This document shows, one piece after another, positions 1 to 11,035 of a DNA stretch of 64,000 bases. The first letter of the stretch is position 1. Every line of letters begins with the position of its first letter. The notes under the pieces were generated by a model. The model did no database searches and was not told where the DNA came from. It saw only the letters and a list, made by a program, of their open reading frames with translations. The DNA is from Metallyticus violacea (lineage: Eukaryota; Arthropoda; Insecta; Mantodea; Metallyticidae): positions 6,761,001 through 6,825,000 of the forward strand of contig CM060833.1 of assembly GCA_030762175.1 (NCBI GenBank), written 5' to 3'. A program made the position numbers and the translations under genes.

Positions 1-718
1 TCGCTATTTCGTGCGCTTATCTTTAAAACAGCGCAACAGTGCTTCACAATAAGCCCCTATTATGTTTCCCCCACCCTTTTCCAAGTAAATTACAAGAAGT
101 ATTCTATGAATACCCCCTCCTAAAACAGTGGTCATAAAATGATGTTCGTTTTCATCGGCATGCTTTCATCTGTTGTCCGCTGCTTTAATTGCCGCTTGGA
201 ATGGTACACTCGAGGACAAAGATATTACTTCGAGTTTGTCACACTGACACATGACCTAGCTTTGAAAATAAGACACTCATTCTGCCTCACGGAAACATTA
301 GATTAGTGACGACAGGGTACTTCTTCTATTGTTTATATTATCAATGATGCAGTAGACATAGACAATATATTATTTAATATATATGTTTTGCATATAATTC
401 CAATAATTACTTTTTCATAATAGTATTACACTATTTCATTAACCTAAAAATACTACAATAAAATCTGGAACGGGGTCCACGCAGCCACGTGGGGATAATT
501 GGGGAGCCCCTGATGGGAATGTGCAGTTTACGATCTAAAAAACCGGCGGGGTACCACATGTTGTTCAAGTGATCACAATAATGCTCTCTATCAATGAAGT
601 CATAAATAAACAAATTATGTACCAAAGTTGTCTCGTGTTTGATATAGTAAAACAATTAATTACTAGATATGAAAATATAGAGTGTCTATTTATATTATTT
701 TCAAAACGGAACTTTTTT

Positions 719-719
<1 letters not shown>
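1..719. other. Unassigned AT-rich sequence, no gene seen
   Basis: I see no transposase, SINE or RNA signature here. Open frames are short and unconvincing. A GC-richer patch at about 470-560 contains no recognised motif. Confidence 0.5.

Positions 720-778
<59 letters not shown>
720..778. repeat. (TA)n microsatellite
   Basis: Uninterrupted alternating TA for about 58 bases, directly upstream of the Mar-1 copy at 804. Apparent open frames through it are repeat artefacts. Confidence 0.97.
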
Positions 779-780
<2 letters not shown>

Positions 781-803
781 CGGCTTTAGTGTCTCACTAT
801 ATA

Positions 804-2072
804 CGAGGGTAGGTCCATAAGTTTCCGGCCTAATCATTTTCTAGCTATGATAAAGAAAAAACTGTATTTCACTTTTCAATATAGTTACCCTTTATTGCAA
901 TACACTTCACATCTTTGAATTAACATTTCAACCCCCCCCCCTCAAATACTCAGAAGTCTTGTCTGCAAAATGGGCATAAACAATGTCCATTACTTCTTCG
1001 TCACACTTAAATTTCCTTCCTCGAAGGTACTTCTTGAGTTTTGAGAAGAGGAAATAGTCACTGGGAGCTAGATCTGGGCTGTAACGTGGATGGTCAATCT
1101 CCGTGAGGCCACATTTCTTCACAGTTTCCTTTGCAACAAGAGCTGTGTGCACAGACGCCTTGTCGTGAAGAAGGCGCAGATCATCACTCAGCTTACCTCG
1201 CTTTTCTCTTTGATGGAAGCACGTAGTCTGTGTAGTAGGCCAACCTAGTACTCCCCATTTACTGTGGTGTTCCTCTCCTTGAAGTCAATGAAGAGTATTC
1301 CTTCCCAGCCCCAAAAGATTGTGCCCATGATCTTCTTGGTTGACTGAGTGACCTTGACCTTTAGAAGCAGTGCTTCACCAGGTTTACGTCAGCCGCTTCT
1401 TTTGAACAAGGGATCATAGTAGAGGACCATAGTTTCATTTCCTGTAACAATGGTTTGCAGAACTTCTCTCTCGTTGTCACTGCAGAGCTCCAAAAATGCC
1501 TGAAATCAGATGACTCGTTGTTGCTTTTGGACTGAGGAAAGAAGTCTAGGCACTGACCTTATTCATGTTTAAATGTTCATGAATAATTCGAAGGACTGTT
1601 GTTTTAGAAAGGTGCAACCTTGTTGCTATTTCTGTAACTTTGAGCCGCCGGCCGGTCTTCCATAATTTCTCCTTCCATAAGAGCGAGCGATGTTTTCAGG
1701 AGTGAGCACCTCCAAGGGCCGACTTGCACTTCGTCTTCAATGCTTTCTCGACCCATTCGAAAAAATTTGGCCCATTCTTTTACGGTAGAATATGAGGGGG
1801 ATGCTTCCCCATATACACCGTCCAATCGCTGTTTAATTTCATTTGGAGTAAATCCTTCTTTTGTGAAGAACTTAATAACAGCTCGACACTCCATTTTGAA
1901 CATGTCACAATCTTCTACACTTAGCCATCTTTATGCAACTATATCTGAACAACTGAACACAGCGGAACGGCTGCAATTGTTTACTTAACAGATGAGGTAT
2001 GACACCAGATAAGGGTTTTGTGAAGGCGATACTCCTTATAGTTGAGGCCGGAAACATATGAACATACCCTCG
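804..2072 (-). mobile_element. Mar-1 mariner copy 1, full length but inactive
   Basis: A complete 1.27-kb mariner-type element. The terminal inverted repeats begin CGAGGGTAGGTCCATAAG at the left and read CGAGGGTATGTTCATATG from the right, both continuing into TTTCCGGCC or its variant. TA dinucleotides flank it at 802-803 and 2073-2074, the usual Tc1/mariner target duplication. Length and ends fit intact mariners of about 1.3 kb. The transposase inside, on the minus strand, is broken. Four more copies of this family lie in the window. Confidence 0.93.
928..1909 (-). pseudogene. Mariner transposase pseudogene (Mar-1 copy 1)
   Basis: Would encode a DD34D mariner transposase, which cuts and pastes its own element at TA sites. 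Reading right to left, the N-terminal helix-turn-helix region (MECRAVIKFFTKEG) is open from about 1893. The frame is then lost. The first catalytic motif reads TGNET where mariners have TGDET, so the first aspartate is gone. The C-terminal part is open from 1152 to 928 with SPDLAPSDYFLFSKLKK, which keeps the third aspartate. Frameshifts separate these parts. Family assignment is firm; loss of activity is clear. Confidence 0.9.
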
Positions 2073-2169
2073 TATTTGTTTTAAAGAACAATTTATATGG
2101 TATATAATATTATGAAAATGGAGATTTTCTTTAATCCTAGAACAATTTAGTTTTTTTCTTTTTGACAAC

Positions 2170-2640
2170 ACCATTATTTATTGTTATAATTATGATGATA
2201 TTTCTCTTGAATAGTCCCTATTGGTTGCAATGCACCTGTCCCATGCTAGAAAACATTTTTACTTCAGCTTTCATCACTGCTTCTGATGATGGTAAATACC
2301 TCCCATGAAGTCATTTCTTCAATTTGGGGAAAGGAAATAGTGTTACGGGACTAAATCTGGACAATAGGGAGGGTGAGAAACACACTTAACAAAGGTTTTG
2401 TCAGCTATTCAGCAACAACATTTGCTGTATATGACCGTGCATTATCGTGTTGAAATGCACGCAAATCTGAAGTATTTCCCAGTTACAGTTGTGTGTGCAG
2501 ACACTACATGCTGGTAAACCATTTCTTGAATATCGCAAAATAAAATTTATCAGCAGAAGTAACCGCTTTTGCTTTGGTGACCACACAGAGCTTTTGAAAT
2601 AACAGTTACTTCATTACTATGTCAGCATTTATTTTGTAGT
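2170..2640 (-). mobile_element. Mar-2 mariner, 3' half fragment
   Basis: Reverse-strand translation in shifting frames resembles the mariner catalytic C-terminus, with a 'SPDL.P..FFL'-like stretch near 2360 and a 'DRCIA' motif near 2230. The DNA matches the 15.0-15.4 kb element along most of its length, for example TGCTTCTGATGATGG at both places. It has no open frame of useful length and no terminal repeat that I can mark, so it is a decayed fragment abutting the right end of Mar-1 copy 1. Confidence 0.7.
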
Positions 2641-2861
2641 TTGATTGGATTATTTGGGGCGGAAAATATTTTGGCACTTCAGTCTTACTCAACGGCTGGC
2701 CATTTGTGCCTACGCCCCGAACCTGTTCTCTCAATATTGGCCCTAATGAACATCGTTGTTTTGCGCCCTTTACCCATAATCATCATTATATCCCCTCAAG
2801 GTGCTACAGCCCTCCGAGAAGTCCGTCCGTCTCCTGGTTTTTTTTTTTTTGTTTTTTTTTT

Positions 2862-3134
2862 GAGTAGTGTTTAACGCCTGTTTTTACTACTGAGGCATCA
2901 CAGGTGGTGGGCACTGATGATACATGAAATGAAATGATATATTGGGAAAGGAATTTTTAAACTAAGGAAAAATTCCTGCCTAAGCTTAGGGTACCTGCCC
3001 GGCATTTGCCATTTATGAAGACTGAGGAAAACCTGGAAAAAAAAAATCTCAATCAGGGAGAACTGGCGGGATTCGAACCCCAGACCTCCCACTCACGAAT
3101 CCGCGCCTTAATGGTCTCCGTCACACCTCGCCCT
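2862..3134 (-). mobile_element. SINE B copy (tRNA-headed retroposon)
   Basis: On the minus strand this starts with a tRNA-like head: an A-box-like GACGGAGACCATTAAGGCG and a B box GGTTCGAATCC near 3068-3078. The body follows and ends in GTAGTAAAAACAGGCGTTAAA at the left. Seven loci of the same family are recognisable here (2.9, 10.3, 14.7, 22.6, 31.5/32.8, 40.2/40.7 kb and this one counted once). An internal RNA polymerase III promoter is expected from the boxes. The tRNA parent looks Ser/Leu-like, which is uncertain. Confidence 0.85.
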
Positions 3135-3177
3135 GACACTTTCTACCCAGTAATGTAACAGAACCAACGGAATGAAG

Positions 3178-3471
3178 TGTCGGTGCTGGTGGTGTAGTGG
3201 TTACCATACTTGCCTCCTAAACCCAAGATCGCGGGTTCGAACCCGGCCAGGACCGATGGATTTTTCCGGGCGTAAAAATCCTAAGTATGGCTTCCTTCGG
3301 AAGGGAAGTAAAGCCGTGGGTCCCGTGTCGTACATTTACGGCACGAAAAAGAACCTCAAGCCTGAAAGAAGAGACCTTTGAGCAAAATTTATCGGCCGTT
3401 TCATGCCCTGAGTTGAATGGGACGCTGATGATCTGAGCTGTTAAAGAGCGTCCATTAATAAAACATTCAAA
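3178..3471 (+). mobile_element. SINE A copy, full length
   Basis: tRNA-derived SINE. The head can fold as a cloverleaf: an A box TGGTGTAGTGG, a B box GGTTCGAACCC at about 3235, and an acceptor-like pair GGTCCTG...CAGGACC in the family (this copy has GGTGCTG). The body runs through CTTCCTTCGGAAGGGAAG and ends in a short hairpin, GGACGCT...AGCGTCC, near 3421-3454, followed by an A-rich tail and a G tract. This is the best-preserved copy along with the one at 56.35 kb. Confidence 0.9.
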
Positions 3472-3483
3472 AAGGGGGGGGGG

Positions 3484-3672
3484 GGAATGAAGTGAGAGAA
3501 ATGGGAGAGCGAAAATTTCCTGAAAATTAAATGCTCATACCAGCTCCTTAGTGCCTAGGGAAAACAACGCAAAACTTCAAGGTCAGGTTGGCCAGCACCA
3601 AGGGATTTGAAACCGGGACCTGCAGAATGCGAGATTCCAGCGTTATCGCCTGTACTACCCCGTTCGGTCTTG
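3484..3672 (-). mobile_element. SINE C, third tRNA-headed repeat
   Basis: The minus strand begins at about 3672 with GACCGAACGGGGTAGTACAG (A-box region) and has GGTTTCAAATCC (B-box-like) near 3610. It is different in sequence from SINE A and B. Only one copy is visible in the window, so its length is a guess from the neighbouring repeat and the loss of recognisable structure. Confidence 0.6.
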
Positions 3673-4454
3673 TAATGGAAACTTTAACCATTAACATGAC
3701 AATCAGTCAGGAGGTGTTGAAGTAAATTAAAGTTTTGACTAGAGACACTCGCTCAATTTGCATTATAAATATGCAGTAATTATTCGGGAGCTGTCAGAAC
3801 GTGATATAATCGGATCAGGCTTTTTATAATAAGTTAATTGGCAATAATAACTCAAGGCTGGCAAAAACTGGACCCTATCCTTTTATTTATGATGTCACTC
3901 TTGATGACATATAAACATAAATAAATCATCCATCATTAAAGAAAAGAATCCTACAACGAACGCTTCGGAACTGCACCTTCTGCAAGGTTAGAATGCAAAT
4001 ACCAATAATCACATACTTCTAAGTCAAATTTGTGTCTTTTATCTTCAGAGAAAAAATCAATCCTTTTAACATTGCGTACGAAAACAGACAAATCCATAAT
4101 TTGAAGGGAAATAGATAATGATGGATATATAAGGGTGTTTATTTTACAAACTATACATGTACATAAACGTTTATATTATTTCCATTGCATGGGTTCAGAG
4201 ACCATACTATTTAACACCAGCAGACTATATGACAATATTATTTATATAAAACTGCTAACATAGAAATAATTATATTACACACATTTTCTCTTTGATATGT
4301 CTGTACATCACATATGTAACATGCACTTTACATAGAAACACACGCAGTTTTACCTAATTCCCTTCCAACATGTTAACCTGCACCTATTCAAGTGTTAAAC
4401 TTGGCTTCAAGGTTCACCCGACAATGTTCTGTGTTTCGACAATGTGCCTCTATA
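3673..4454. other. Unassigned sequence
   Basis: No coding signature, SINE or terminal repeat recognised between SINE C and Mar-1 copy 2. Confidence 0.5.
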
Positions 4455-5738
4455 CGAGGGTGGGTCTGTAAGATAAGGATTTTTACCTTTACAAAACCCT
4501 TCTCTGGTGTCATACCTTATCTGTTAAGTAAATAATTGCAACTGTAACTTCCTCTCCGCTGTGTCCAGTTGTTCAGATTTAGTGGCATAAGAAGGCTATG
4601 TGTAAAGATTGTGACAAGTTCAAAATGGAGTTTCGAGCTGTTATTAAGTTCTTCACAAACGAAGCACTTATTCCAAATGAAATTAAACAGCGACTGGACG
4701 GTGTATATGGGGAAGCATCTCCCTCGAGTTCTACTGTAAAAGAATGGACCAAACTTTTTCAAATGGGTCGAGAAAGCATTGAAGACGAAGAGCGTGTAGG
4801 TCGATCTTTGGAGGTGCTCATTCCTGAAAACATCGCTCGCTCTTGTGGAAGAAGAAATTATGGAAGACCGGCCGGCGGCTCAAAGTTTCAGAAATAGCAG
4901 CAAGGTTGGGACTTTCTAACACAACAGTTCTTCTTATTATTCATGAACATTTAAACATGAATAAGGTTAGTGCAAGATGGGTGCCAAGACTTCTTTCCTC
5001 AGTCCAAAAGCAGCAACGAGTCACCTGTTGTCAGGTATTTTTGGAGCTGTGTCGTGGTAACGAGAGAGAAGTTCTGCAAACCATTGTTACAGAAGATGAA
5101 AGGTCCTCTACTATGATCCCTTGTCCAAAAAAAGAATCAATGGAGTAGTGTGAACCTGGCGAAGCACCGCCTTTAAAGTCCAGGTCACTCAGTCAATCAA
5201 AAAGATCATGGTCACAATATTTTAGGACTGTGAAGGAATACTCTTCATTGATTTCAAGGAGAGGAACACCACAGTAAATGGGGAGTACTATGCTGGCCTA
5301 CTGCACAGAGTACGTGCTTCTATCAAAGAGAAAAGGCGAGGAAAGCTGAGTGGTGGTGTGCGCCTTCTTCACGACAATGCGCCTATGCACACAGCTCTTG
5401 TTGCAAAGGAAGCTGTGAAGAAATGTGACTTCAAGGAGATCGACCATCCACCCTACAGCCCCGATCTAGCTCCCAGTGACTGTTTCCTCTTCTCAAAACT
5501 CAATAAGAACTTTGGAGGAAGGAAATTTAAATGTGACGAAGAAGTGATGGATGCTGTTTATGCCATTTTGCAGACAAGACTTCTGATTAATTTTGGGGGT
5601 GGATGATTGAAATGTTAATTCAAAGATGTGAATATAGTTATTGCAATAAAATATAACTATATTGAAAAGTGAAATATAGTTTTTGTCTTAATCATACCTA
5701 AAAAAGGGTTAGGCCGGAAACTTATGGGCCTACCCTCA
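4455..5738 (+). mobile_element. Mar-1 mariner copy 2
   Basis: A 1.28-kb copy in the plus orientation, flanked by TA at 4453-4454 and 5739-5740. The right end keeps the family terminal repeat (GGCCGGAAACTTATGGGCC then TACCCTCA). The left end starts CGAGGGTGGGTCTGTAAG but then skips about 15 bases containing the conserved TTTCCGGCC core, so the left inverted repeat is damaged. It carries the most complete Mar-1 transposase reading in the window, still frameshifted. Confidence 0.93.
4625..5606 (+). pseudogene. Mariner transposase pseudogene (Mar-1 copy 2)
   Basis: The start is chosen at the ATG giving MEFRAVIKFFTNEALIPNEI, the mariner N-terminal domain. The first DNA-binding half runs to about 4897. 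A shifted frame (4843-5148) continues with LSNTTVLLIIHEHLNMNKVS and WVPRLLSSVQKQQR, then TEDE at the first catalytic aspartate (glycine changed, aspartate kept). The last frame (5358-5606) has HDNAPMHTALVAKEAV and SPDLAPSDCFLFSKL, so the second and third aspartates remain with 34 residues between them. At least two frameshifts and a stop break it. The DD34D spacing places it in the mariner family. Confidence 0.92.
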
Positions 5739-6312
5739 TATGCAATACTACGAAATACATGTTTTGTATTCTGTACTTCTGTAAATGAACCCTTGGATGG
5801 CAATTAAATGCTACGTTTTGTTAATAGTTTTCAAAATAACTAATCTGAATATCGCTTCTATGGCAGGCAAATTAAAGTTTATCTCGAGAGGATATTGCAA
5901 ATACAAACACTGTTAACATTTAGTCCATGCGTCAGCATTTATCAAACAAAGGAACAATCACAAGGTACAGTTTAAAGAGAAACGTTTTGAACCCTAACAT
6001 TTGGTCCGGACCAGACTTAATAGAAATGCCATTACTGAGCAAAGGAAAGAAAACAAAACGAGATGGACAGTGTTTGCTTTACTCTTAAGGGCACCATCAT
6101 ATATATATTGATTGTGTTCTCTGCGCTGCATTCCTTGTATGTATGTGCGTGTTTAGCTCACTGCTTCCAGCAAAGCTAATTAAGTTCAAAGAACAATAGA
6201 CACCTGAACAAACACGTCTAGTATAGAGCAGAGGGTTTGGTTGAAAAAAAGCAAGTTTGTGCAAGGGTTGTTTCCTAAGGATTAATCATATTATTTTACA
6301 AACAATTTCTCG
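5739..6312. other. Unassigned sequence
   Basis: AT-rich sequence with no recognised element or coding region. Confidence 0.5.
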
Positions 6313-6712
6313 TGCAAGATGAGACATGTTCAGTTCCGCCTTTAGCGAAATTGAGATTCACAGGACGAAAATTATGCTGCTTTGAAATTCTGTTTTATTT
6401 CAACAAATCTTCAACTGGGGCTGCAATTTTACAAGAGGTCTCTTAAAGAATTAGTTCTTCCCATTTTTAAGGGAGGGGGCATTGAATTTCAAAGTAACGT
6501 GCACCCAGCCTTTAGTTTGTGCTCTAACAGAAGAAAACATTAATACTGCCGCTGTTATTGTGAGGGAGGAATTTCGAATAAACATTAAGAACACTTTCAG
6601 AAATTCTAAAAATTCCAAAGAGTACCACCCAAACGTTGGTAACTGAAAAGTTGCATATGAGACGTGTTTGTGAACGGTGGGTTCTAAAATTGCTGATTGC
6701 CGAACGAAAGAC
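6313..6712 (+). mobile_element. Mar-2 mariner, 5' fragment
   Basis: Matches the fragment at 44.7-45.1 kb along its length, including ACATGTTCAGTTCCGCCT and TATGAGACGTGTTTGTGAAC. Conceptual translation near 6525-6600 gives EENINTAAVIVREEFRINIK, the second helix-turn-helix part of a mariner transposase. Reading frames are broken and the catalytic half is absent. Confidence 0.75.
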
Positions 6713-6767
6713 GTTATTTCAAAGCTAATTGAGCTTGGCTATAATGAGAGTAAACAGCAAAACTCTC

Positions 6768-6768
<1 letters not shown>

Positions 6769-6855
<87 letters not shown>

Positions 6856-7073
6856 AAATATAATATAAAATATATATGAAAAATAAAATAATACAATGAA
6901 CAATATAACTATAATAACAATAACTGGATAAGCAGAAAAAAGATAAAACATTTAGAAAGTCACAGATTTGGTATCGCAATATTTTGGCAAGAAGACTATA
7001 TTTCGTTTTATTTCTTTTTCTTCTTGCCTAAGAAGAACTCGAGCAGTTTGAAATATTGAGATACTAAATCTGA

Positions 7074-7128
<55 letters not shown>

Positions 7129-7140
7129 CGCGCGTGCGCG
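6769..7140. repeat. Compound TG/TA microsatellites flanking an inverted repeat
   Basis: (TG)n-(TA)n-(TG)n occupies about 6769-6856 and (TG)n with a CG-rich end about 7077-7140. Between them, CAGATTTGGTATCGCAATAT (about 6962) is repeated in inverted, imperfect form at about 7049-7071. The arm and its AT-rich neighbour also resemble the flank of the microsatellite at 34.4-34.5 kb, so this may be a small inverted-repeat element that carries microsatellite ends. Confidence 0.75.
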
Positions 7141-7146
7141 CACCTA

Positions 7147-7720
7147 GGGTGCTAAAATTTATACACACTTTCACAGTTTATATCTATTTAATATATTTCA
7201 AAATTGAATCGAAAAACAACAGTAATGTATAGTATGATGTTCTGTAAACAGATGTAACTCACATTACGTTATGCTAGCATTGCTACAACAAAATGGAGCC
7301 AAGATTATCGTTTTAACAGCGGAAAGCAATTTTGAAGTGGTATTGGAAAACCGAGAATGTTGTTGAAGTTCAAAGGCAATGGAGACGCGTGTACAGAACA
7401 GATCCGCCGTTAGACTTCTACCTATGTGGAACTCTTAAGGATGTTGTATACCGTAGAAAAACCAGCTACACTGACAGCACTTCGGGAAGAAATTGAAACG
7501 GCATGTGCTGAGGACACTTTCGCAAACGTTACTCAATCAGTAGTTCAACGTACTCAGAAGTGTATCGACGTCGATGATGGGAATTTTGAGCAACTGTTGT
7601 AACTGTAAAATCCTGAAATAATTAGTGCTCATCATTTTCTTGTGAATTCAGTTTTGTTATGTTAACACAGTTTTTTTTTTTCTTTGCTTGAAGTGTGTAT
7701 ACATTTTTTGGCACATTTTG
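7147..7720 (+). mobile_element. Tc-1 internally deleted element, copy 1
   Basis: Non-autonomous derivative of a Tc1/mariner-superfamily element whose N-terminus matches what I know as the DUF4817 type of transposase. It begins GGGTGCTAAAATTTATACAC and ends near ...GAAGTGTGTATACATTTTTT, an inverted copy. Inside, MEPRLSF and the helix region WYWKTENVVEVQRQWRRVYR jump directly to DFYLCGTLKDVVYRRK, the region after the last catalytic residue. About two thirds of the transposase is missing. An extra A in the GTAGAAAAACC run shifts the frame, a change shared with the 57.3-kb copy. Confidence 0.9.
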
Positions 7721-7983
7721 TACATAATGTGAATATAAGCATTAAATGTTGTTTAAAACTTTAACTTGAATGTTTTTAAATGTATAATGCTGCGATTATT
7801 TTAGAAAAGTAATATTTTAATATATTTATAGAATGTGCAAAGGAACTTATTATTTCTAAATGGAGGCCTATACAATTTTTTTTTATTTTTAAAATTCCCT
7901 CTCATTTCTTTGTGTGAATACGTTAAATTATTTGTTATTGTATTGTTTTTATCTTTAATTTTCTGTAGCCTTATGTATAGATA
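7721..7983. other. AT-rich spacer
   Basis: T-rich sequence between two transposons. No feature seen. Confidence 0.5.
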
Positions 7984-8860
7984 CAGTGCAACCAGTTTTG
8001 TCCCCCCCCTCCGGAATGTTTTGCCTATAGGCGAGCGCTCGTTATCCGGCCAGCCAGTCTGGGTGATTACGGGAGGATCAAATAATAAATCAAACCAATC
8101 ATACAATACACAAACCAACAAATTATCAAACGAGGTGATGAAACAGCCCGCCTTCATTCTCTGCACATTTGTGGCCTCTCTTTTAGAAATTATTCACCAC
8201 TCGCTGTGGTTGATTTTGAGAAATCTGGACACTTTCCTCACGAATATTATCTTTGAGTTCTTGTATGGTGTGCGGGTTCGTCTTATACACAGCATTTTTT
8301 TTTAATTTACCCCATAGGTAATAATCCCAGGCGGTTAAATCGGGGGATGGTTTGGTTTATTTACCGATGCTCTTTAATATATCAGGTCATTATCGTCTCA
8401 TTCAGTTCAGGGCATGAAACGACGATAAATTTTGCTCAGAGGCCACTACTTTCAGCCTCGAGGTTCTTTTACATGCCGTAAAAAGTATCGATCCTGGCTG
8501 GAATTGCACCCGCCATCTTGTGTTTAAGAGGCAAGCATGGTTACCACTACACCACCAGGATCGACATCGGGGTATCGAGGTGACCACAAATCCCTACTAA
8601 TAACTCTGTCTTGTGAGAAACACATTGTGGATTACTCTCATGGAATTTTTCGCAGTGTGAGCAGTGGCAGAGTCCTGTTGGAAAAATGTATGATCACGCT
8701 CCCTGTCGGTTAATTCTCTGAAAAAAAAAAGAGGTCAGTACGTTATTCACACAAGTAACAGAATTAACGGTATGCAAATTGTCCTATGATTCTTTCACTA
8801 CTGAGTTGATACTCATAAAAACGCTCTGTGCCGTTGTAAACAGACGAGGCATAATTCACT
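7984..8860 (-). mobile_element. Tc-2 element remnant, with SINE A nested inside
   Basis: Begins after a TA at 7982-7983 with CAGTGCAACCAGTTTT, the same end as the 36.05-kb copy. Reverse-strand translation around 8690-8570 gives FFQQDSATAHTAKNSM, the second catalytic region of a Tc1-type transposase, followed at the SINE breakpoint by the region corresponding to SPDLTVCDYY in the second copy. Further left the C-terminal CQRMKAG appears near 8160. Stops and the SINE insertion make it inactive. The start of the element is not visible; the right limit is approximate. Confidence 0.8.
8347..8568 (-). mobile_element. SINE A copy nested in Tc-2
   Basis: Minus-strand SINE A whose head (GATCCTGGTGGTGTAGTGGT) lies at about 8545-8564 and whose tail lies near 8350. 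The middle of the body, including the CCTTCGGAAGG part, is deleted. The host transposon continues on both sides. Similar short sequences, ATCGGGGGAT on the left and ATCGGGGTAT on the right, look like the target duplication made at insertion. Confidence 0.88.
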
Positions 8861-9429
8861 TTATGTATACTGTCGAATTAGAAACGAACAACACAACACA
8901 CTCCCGGGAACAGCTGCGCTACGACTACAATAGAAAACAAGGTCAACAAGTAAGCAAGCAGGCTTGCTACCCCCTCCATGGCGTGGCAAACGAGTGGGGA
9001 CTTGCTCATAGGAAAAAACTCCGCCCCGGGGGTAAAGCATCACTGATCGCAGTGTAGTAAATTAATTTAAACTAATTAAACTGATTTTTTAATATAGAAT
9101 ATTACTTATGGCTAATCTCACTGAAACGGAAAGAATCGAAGTTCTTATGATGGTCTGACATGCTTATAGAATGTGCAATTTATTTGACCAGTGAAACTAA
9201 ACAAAATACGGCGTAGTTCATAGTAAAGGACTTAAAATATGAACAACAAGAGAAAATACGGAAGCGAACATCTGTTATGAATAATAAAATTGCTCTTTAA
9301 TGCGAGAGAAATTTGTTAAATGGCTTGGTTTTATATTAAAGAGACAAGTACAGTCTTGTAGCATATATAGTTTATGACATACGCTCCTCGAAGTTTTACT
9401 TCACTTGCTCTATTGTTTCTCCAGCCCCA
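8861..9429. other. Unassigned sequence
   Basis: A 92-codon plus-strand frame (8779-9057) overlaps the Tc-2 remnant and continues into this stretch; it resembles nothing I know. The rest is AT-rich. Confidence 0.4.
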
Positions 9430-9980
9430 CGATCCCCTTTCGAGGCTTTGAAAGTACGTTTACCTCCAGTAAGAGCTCTGCATTTGTTTAAAATTCGGGT
9501 CTGGGAGTTTCGGGAATAATAAACAGGTAGTCCGACGAGGGAACTGGATTAAGTGAATAGATGGATGCGGAAGCACTTTGTCCTGAGCGACGCGACTTGA
9601 ATGCACCCGCGCATTGTCATGGTGAAACATTTTTTTCTTTTTCATTACCGGACTATTTCCCGCTATTCTTTCCAAAAGTGTTTTTCCCTAGTAATAATTG
9701 TCCTCTGCTTCAAGTAAATATTCAAGAGATACTAAAGCCATCCACTTTCTAAAGAATGGAACGCATTTCGCCATGTCCTCTTCACTGTTTGCCCCGTTCT
9801 TTCGTTTCCGGTGTATGTTAATGAATACACATTTCGTCCATAGTCATAAAACGTCGTAAATATTGGCTGTGCTCTTCTTAAACATTTCCAGTCAGCCGAT
9901 GTTCTGAGCTTTTGCCCTGGATTTTTTTTCATATTAATTCATCATGCGAAATAAAACTAACCCACTCATTTGAGATGTCC
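9430..9980 (-). pseudogene. Mariner-like transposase remnant
   Basis: Reverse translation gives FHHDNARVHSSRVAQDKV near 9590, the second catalytic motif of a mariner-type transposase. A following HPSIHLIQF-like stretch is poor. Flanking reverse-strand frames are short, and the third catalytic motif is not recognisable. No ends found. It is not close to Mar-1 or Mar-2. Confidence 0.5.
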
Positions 9981-10317
9981 CTGGCCTCTGCTAGCTAGTC
10001 TGTCAGTTAAAACAATACCAAGGACTTGGTCCATGATTTCTGGCTTCACAACTGATTTTGTAGCTCCAGGACATGGTGCGCCTTCGATAATTTTTCTGCC
10101 ACGCTTGAACTAATTTTACCCAAGTTGAACGGTTTAATAGAAAAGGTATGCGTAACACAATAAAGACAAAATCCCCTCATGAGTTTCCTTCCTTGATTTC
10201 CCTTCCAGAAAAAATAATTGAAACACACCAAGTTTCAATTGTATCCATTTTTCAATGTCGCTCGATATACTTGTGTTTAAATAACCGCCAAACATCAGAA
10301 TGATTTTTTTTTTTGAT

Positions 10318-10580
10318 GTTGTATAGCATGCGTTTTTACTACTGAGGTATACAGGTGGTGAACACTGATGATATATGAGATGAAATTATATATTGAGAAA
10401 GTTTTTTTTTTTTTTAAGAAAGGAAACACTCCAGGCTTAAGTTTAGGGTACCCACCCGGCATTTGCCATTTATGAGGATTGAGGAAAACATCAGTCAGGG
10501 AGGAAGGTTCTGGCGGGATTCGAACCCCAGACCTCCCGCTCATGAGTCCGCGCCTTAACGACCTTGGCCACCTTTGGCGG
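10318..10580 (-). mobile_element. SINE B copy
   Basis: Same family as 2862-3134. The B box GGTTCGAATCC is at about 10514-10524 on the minus strand, the conserved body CATTTGCCATTTATGAGGAT near 10460, and the distal end TTTTTACTACTGAGG near 10330. A poly-T run is expanded at 10400. Confidence 0.85.
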
Positions 10581-10917
10581 TAGAATGACTTGTGATTGTA
10601 GCATATTGATATATATATATATAGTTTTATTGTTGCCCTCTTATTAGTAGACGAACCAAGTTACGTATTTACGGACTGTCAGCGCGACTTAGTATAAGGA
10701 GAAACTATTCATTAAGGTCGTATAATGCCTAACAGGTAGCAGCTTGTAGTTCATTTTGAGGGAATATTTATACACTTGTGGTTATTCGTTTGTGTTCTAA
10801 TTGTTCCTTACTACATATTTGTTTTATGTACGATACATGTGTGAAATCGAATTCTTGCAAATAAGGCGATTCTTTCGTGTTTGGGTAGAAAAACTGTTCG
10901 CCAACTTGTTAAAAAGT

Positions 10918-10920
<3 letters not shown>

Positions 10921-10954
<34 letters not shown>
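10921..10954. repeat. (GA)n microsatellite
   Basis: Simple GA run. The apparent Glu-Arg repeat it would encode is an artefact. Confidence 0.95.
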
Positions 10955-10957
<3 letters not shown>

Positions 10958-11035
10958 GATCTTTAAACTGTTTCGATCCACTGTCTTCTTATAATAGAAA
11001 CCCTCGATAGAATTCAGGAATTACTTACGCAGATG

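Noticed and set aside
3178..3260. Functional tRNA gene
   Set aside because: The head has A and B boxes but continues into a repeated SINE body, has an enlarged anticodon loop and recurs in several copies.
6714..7143. Several His-Thr or Tyr-Ile rich frames
   Set aside because: Microsatellite translations in different frames of the same DNA.
9460..9932. Complete mariner at 9.4-9.98 kb
   Set aside because: Only the second catalytic motif is readable and no terminal repeats were found, so it is kept as a remnant only.
10801..11010. Protein with an Arg-Glu repeat
   Set aside because: Made by a (GA)n microsatellite; no support on either side.
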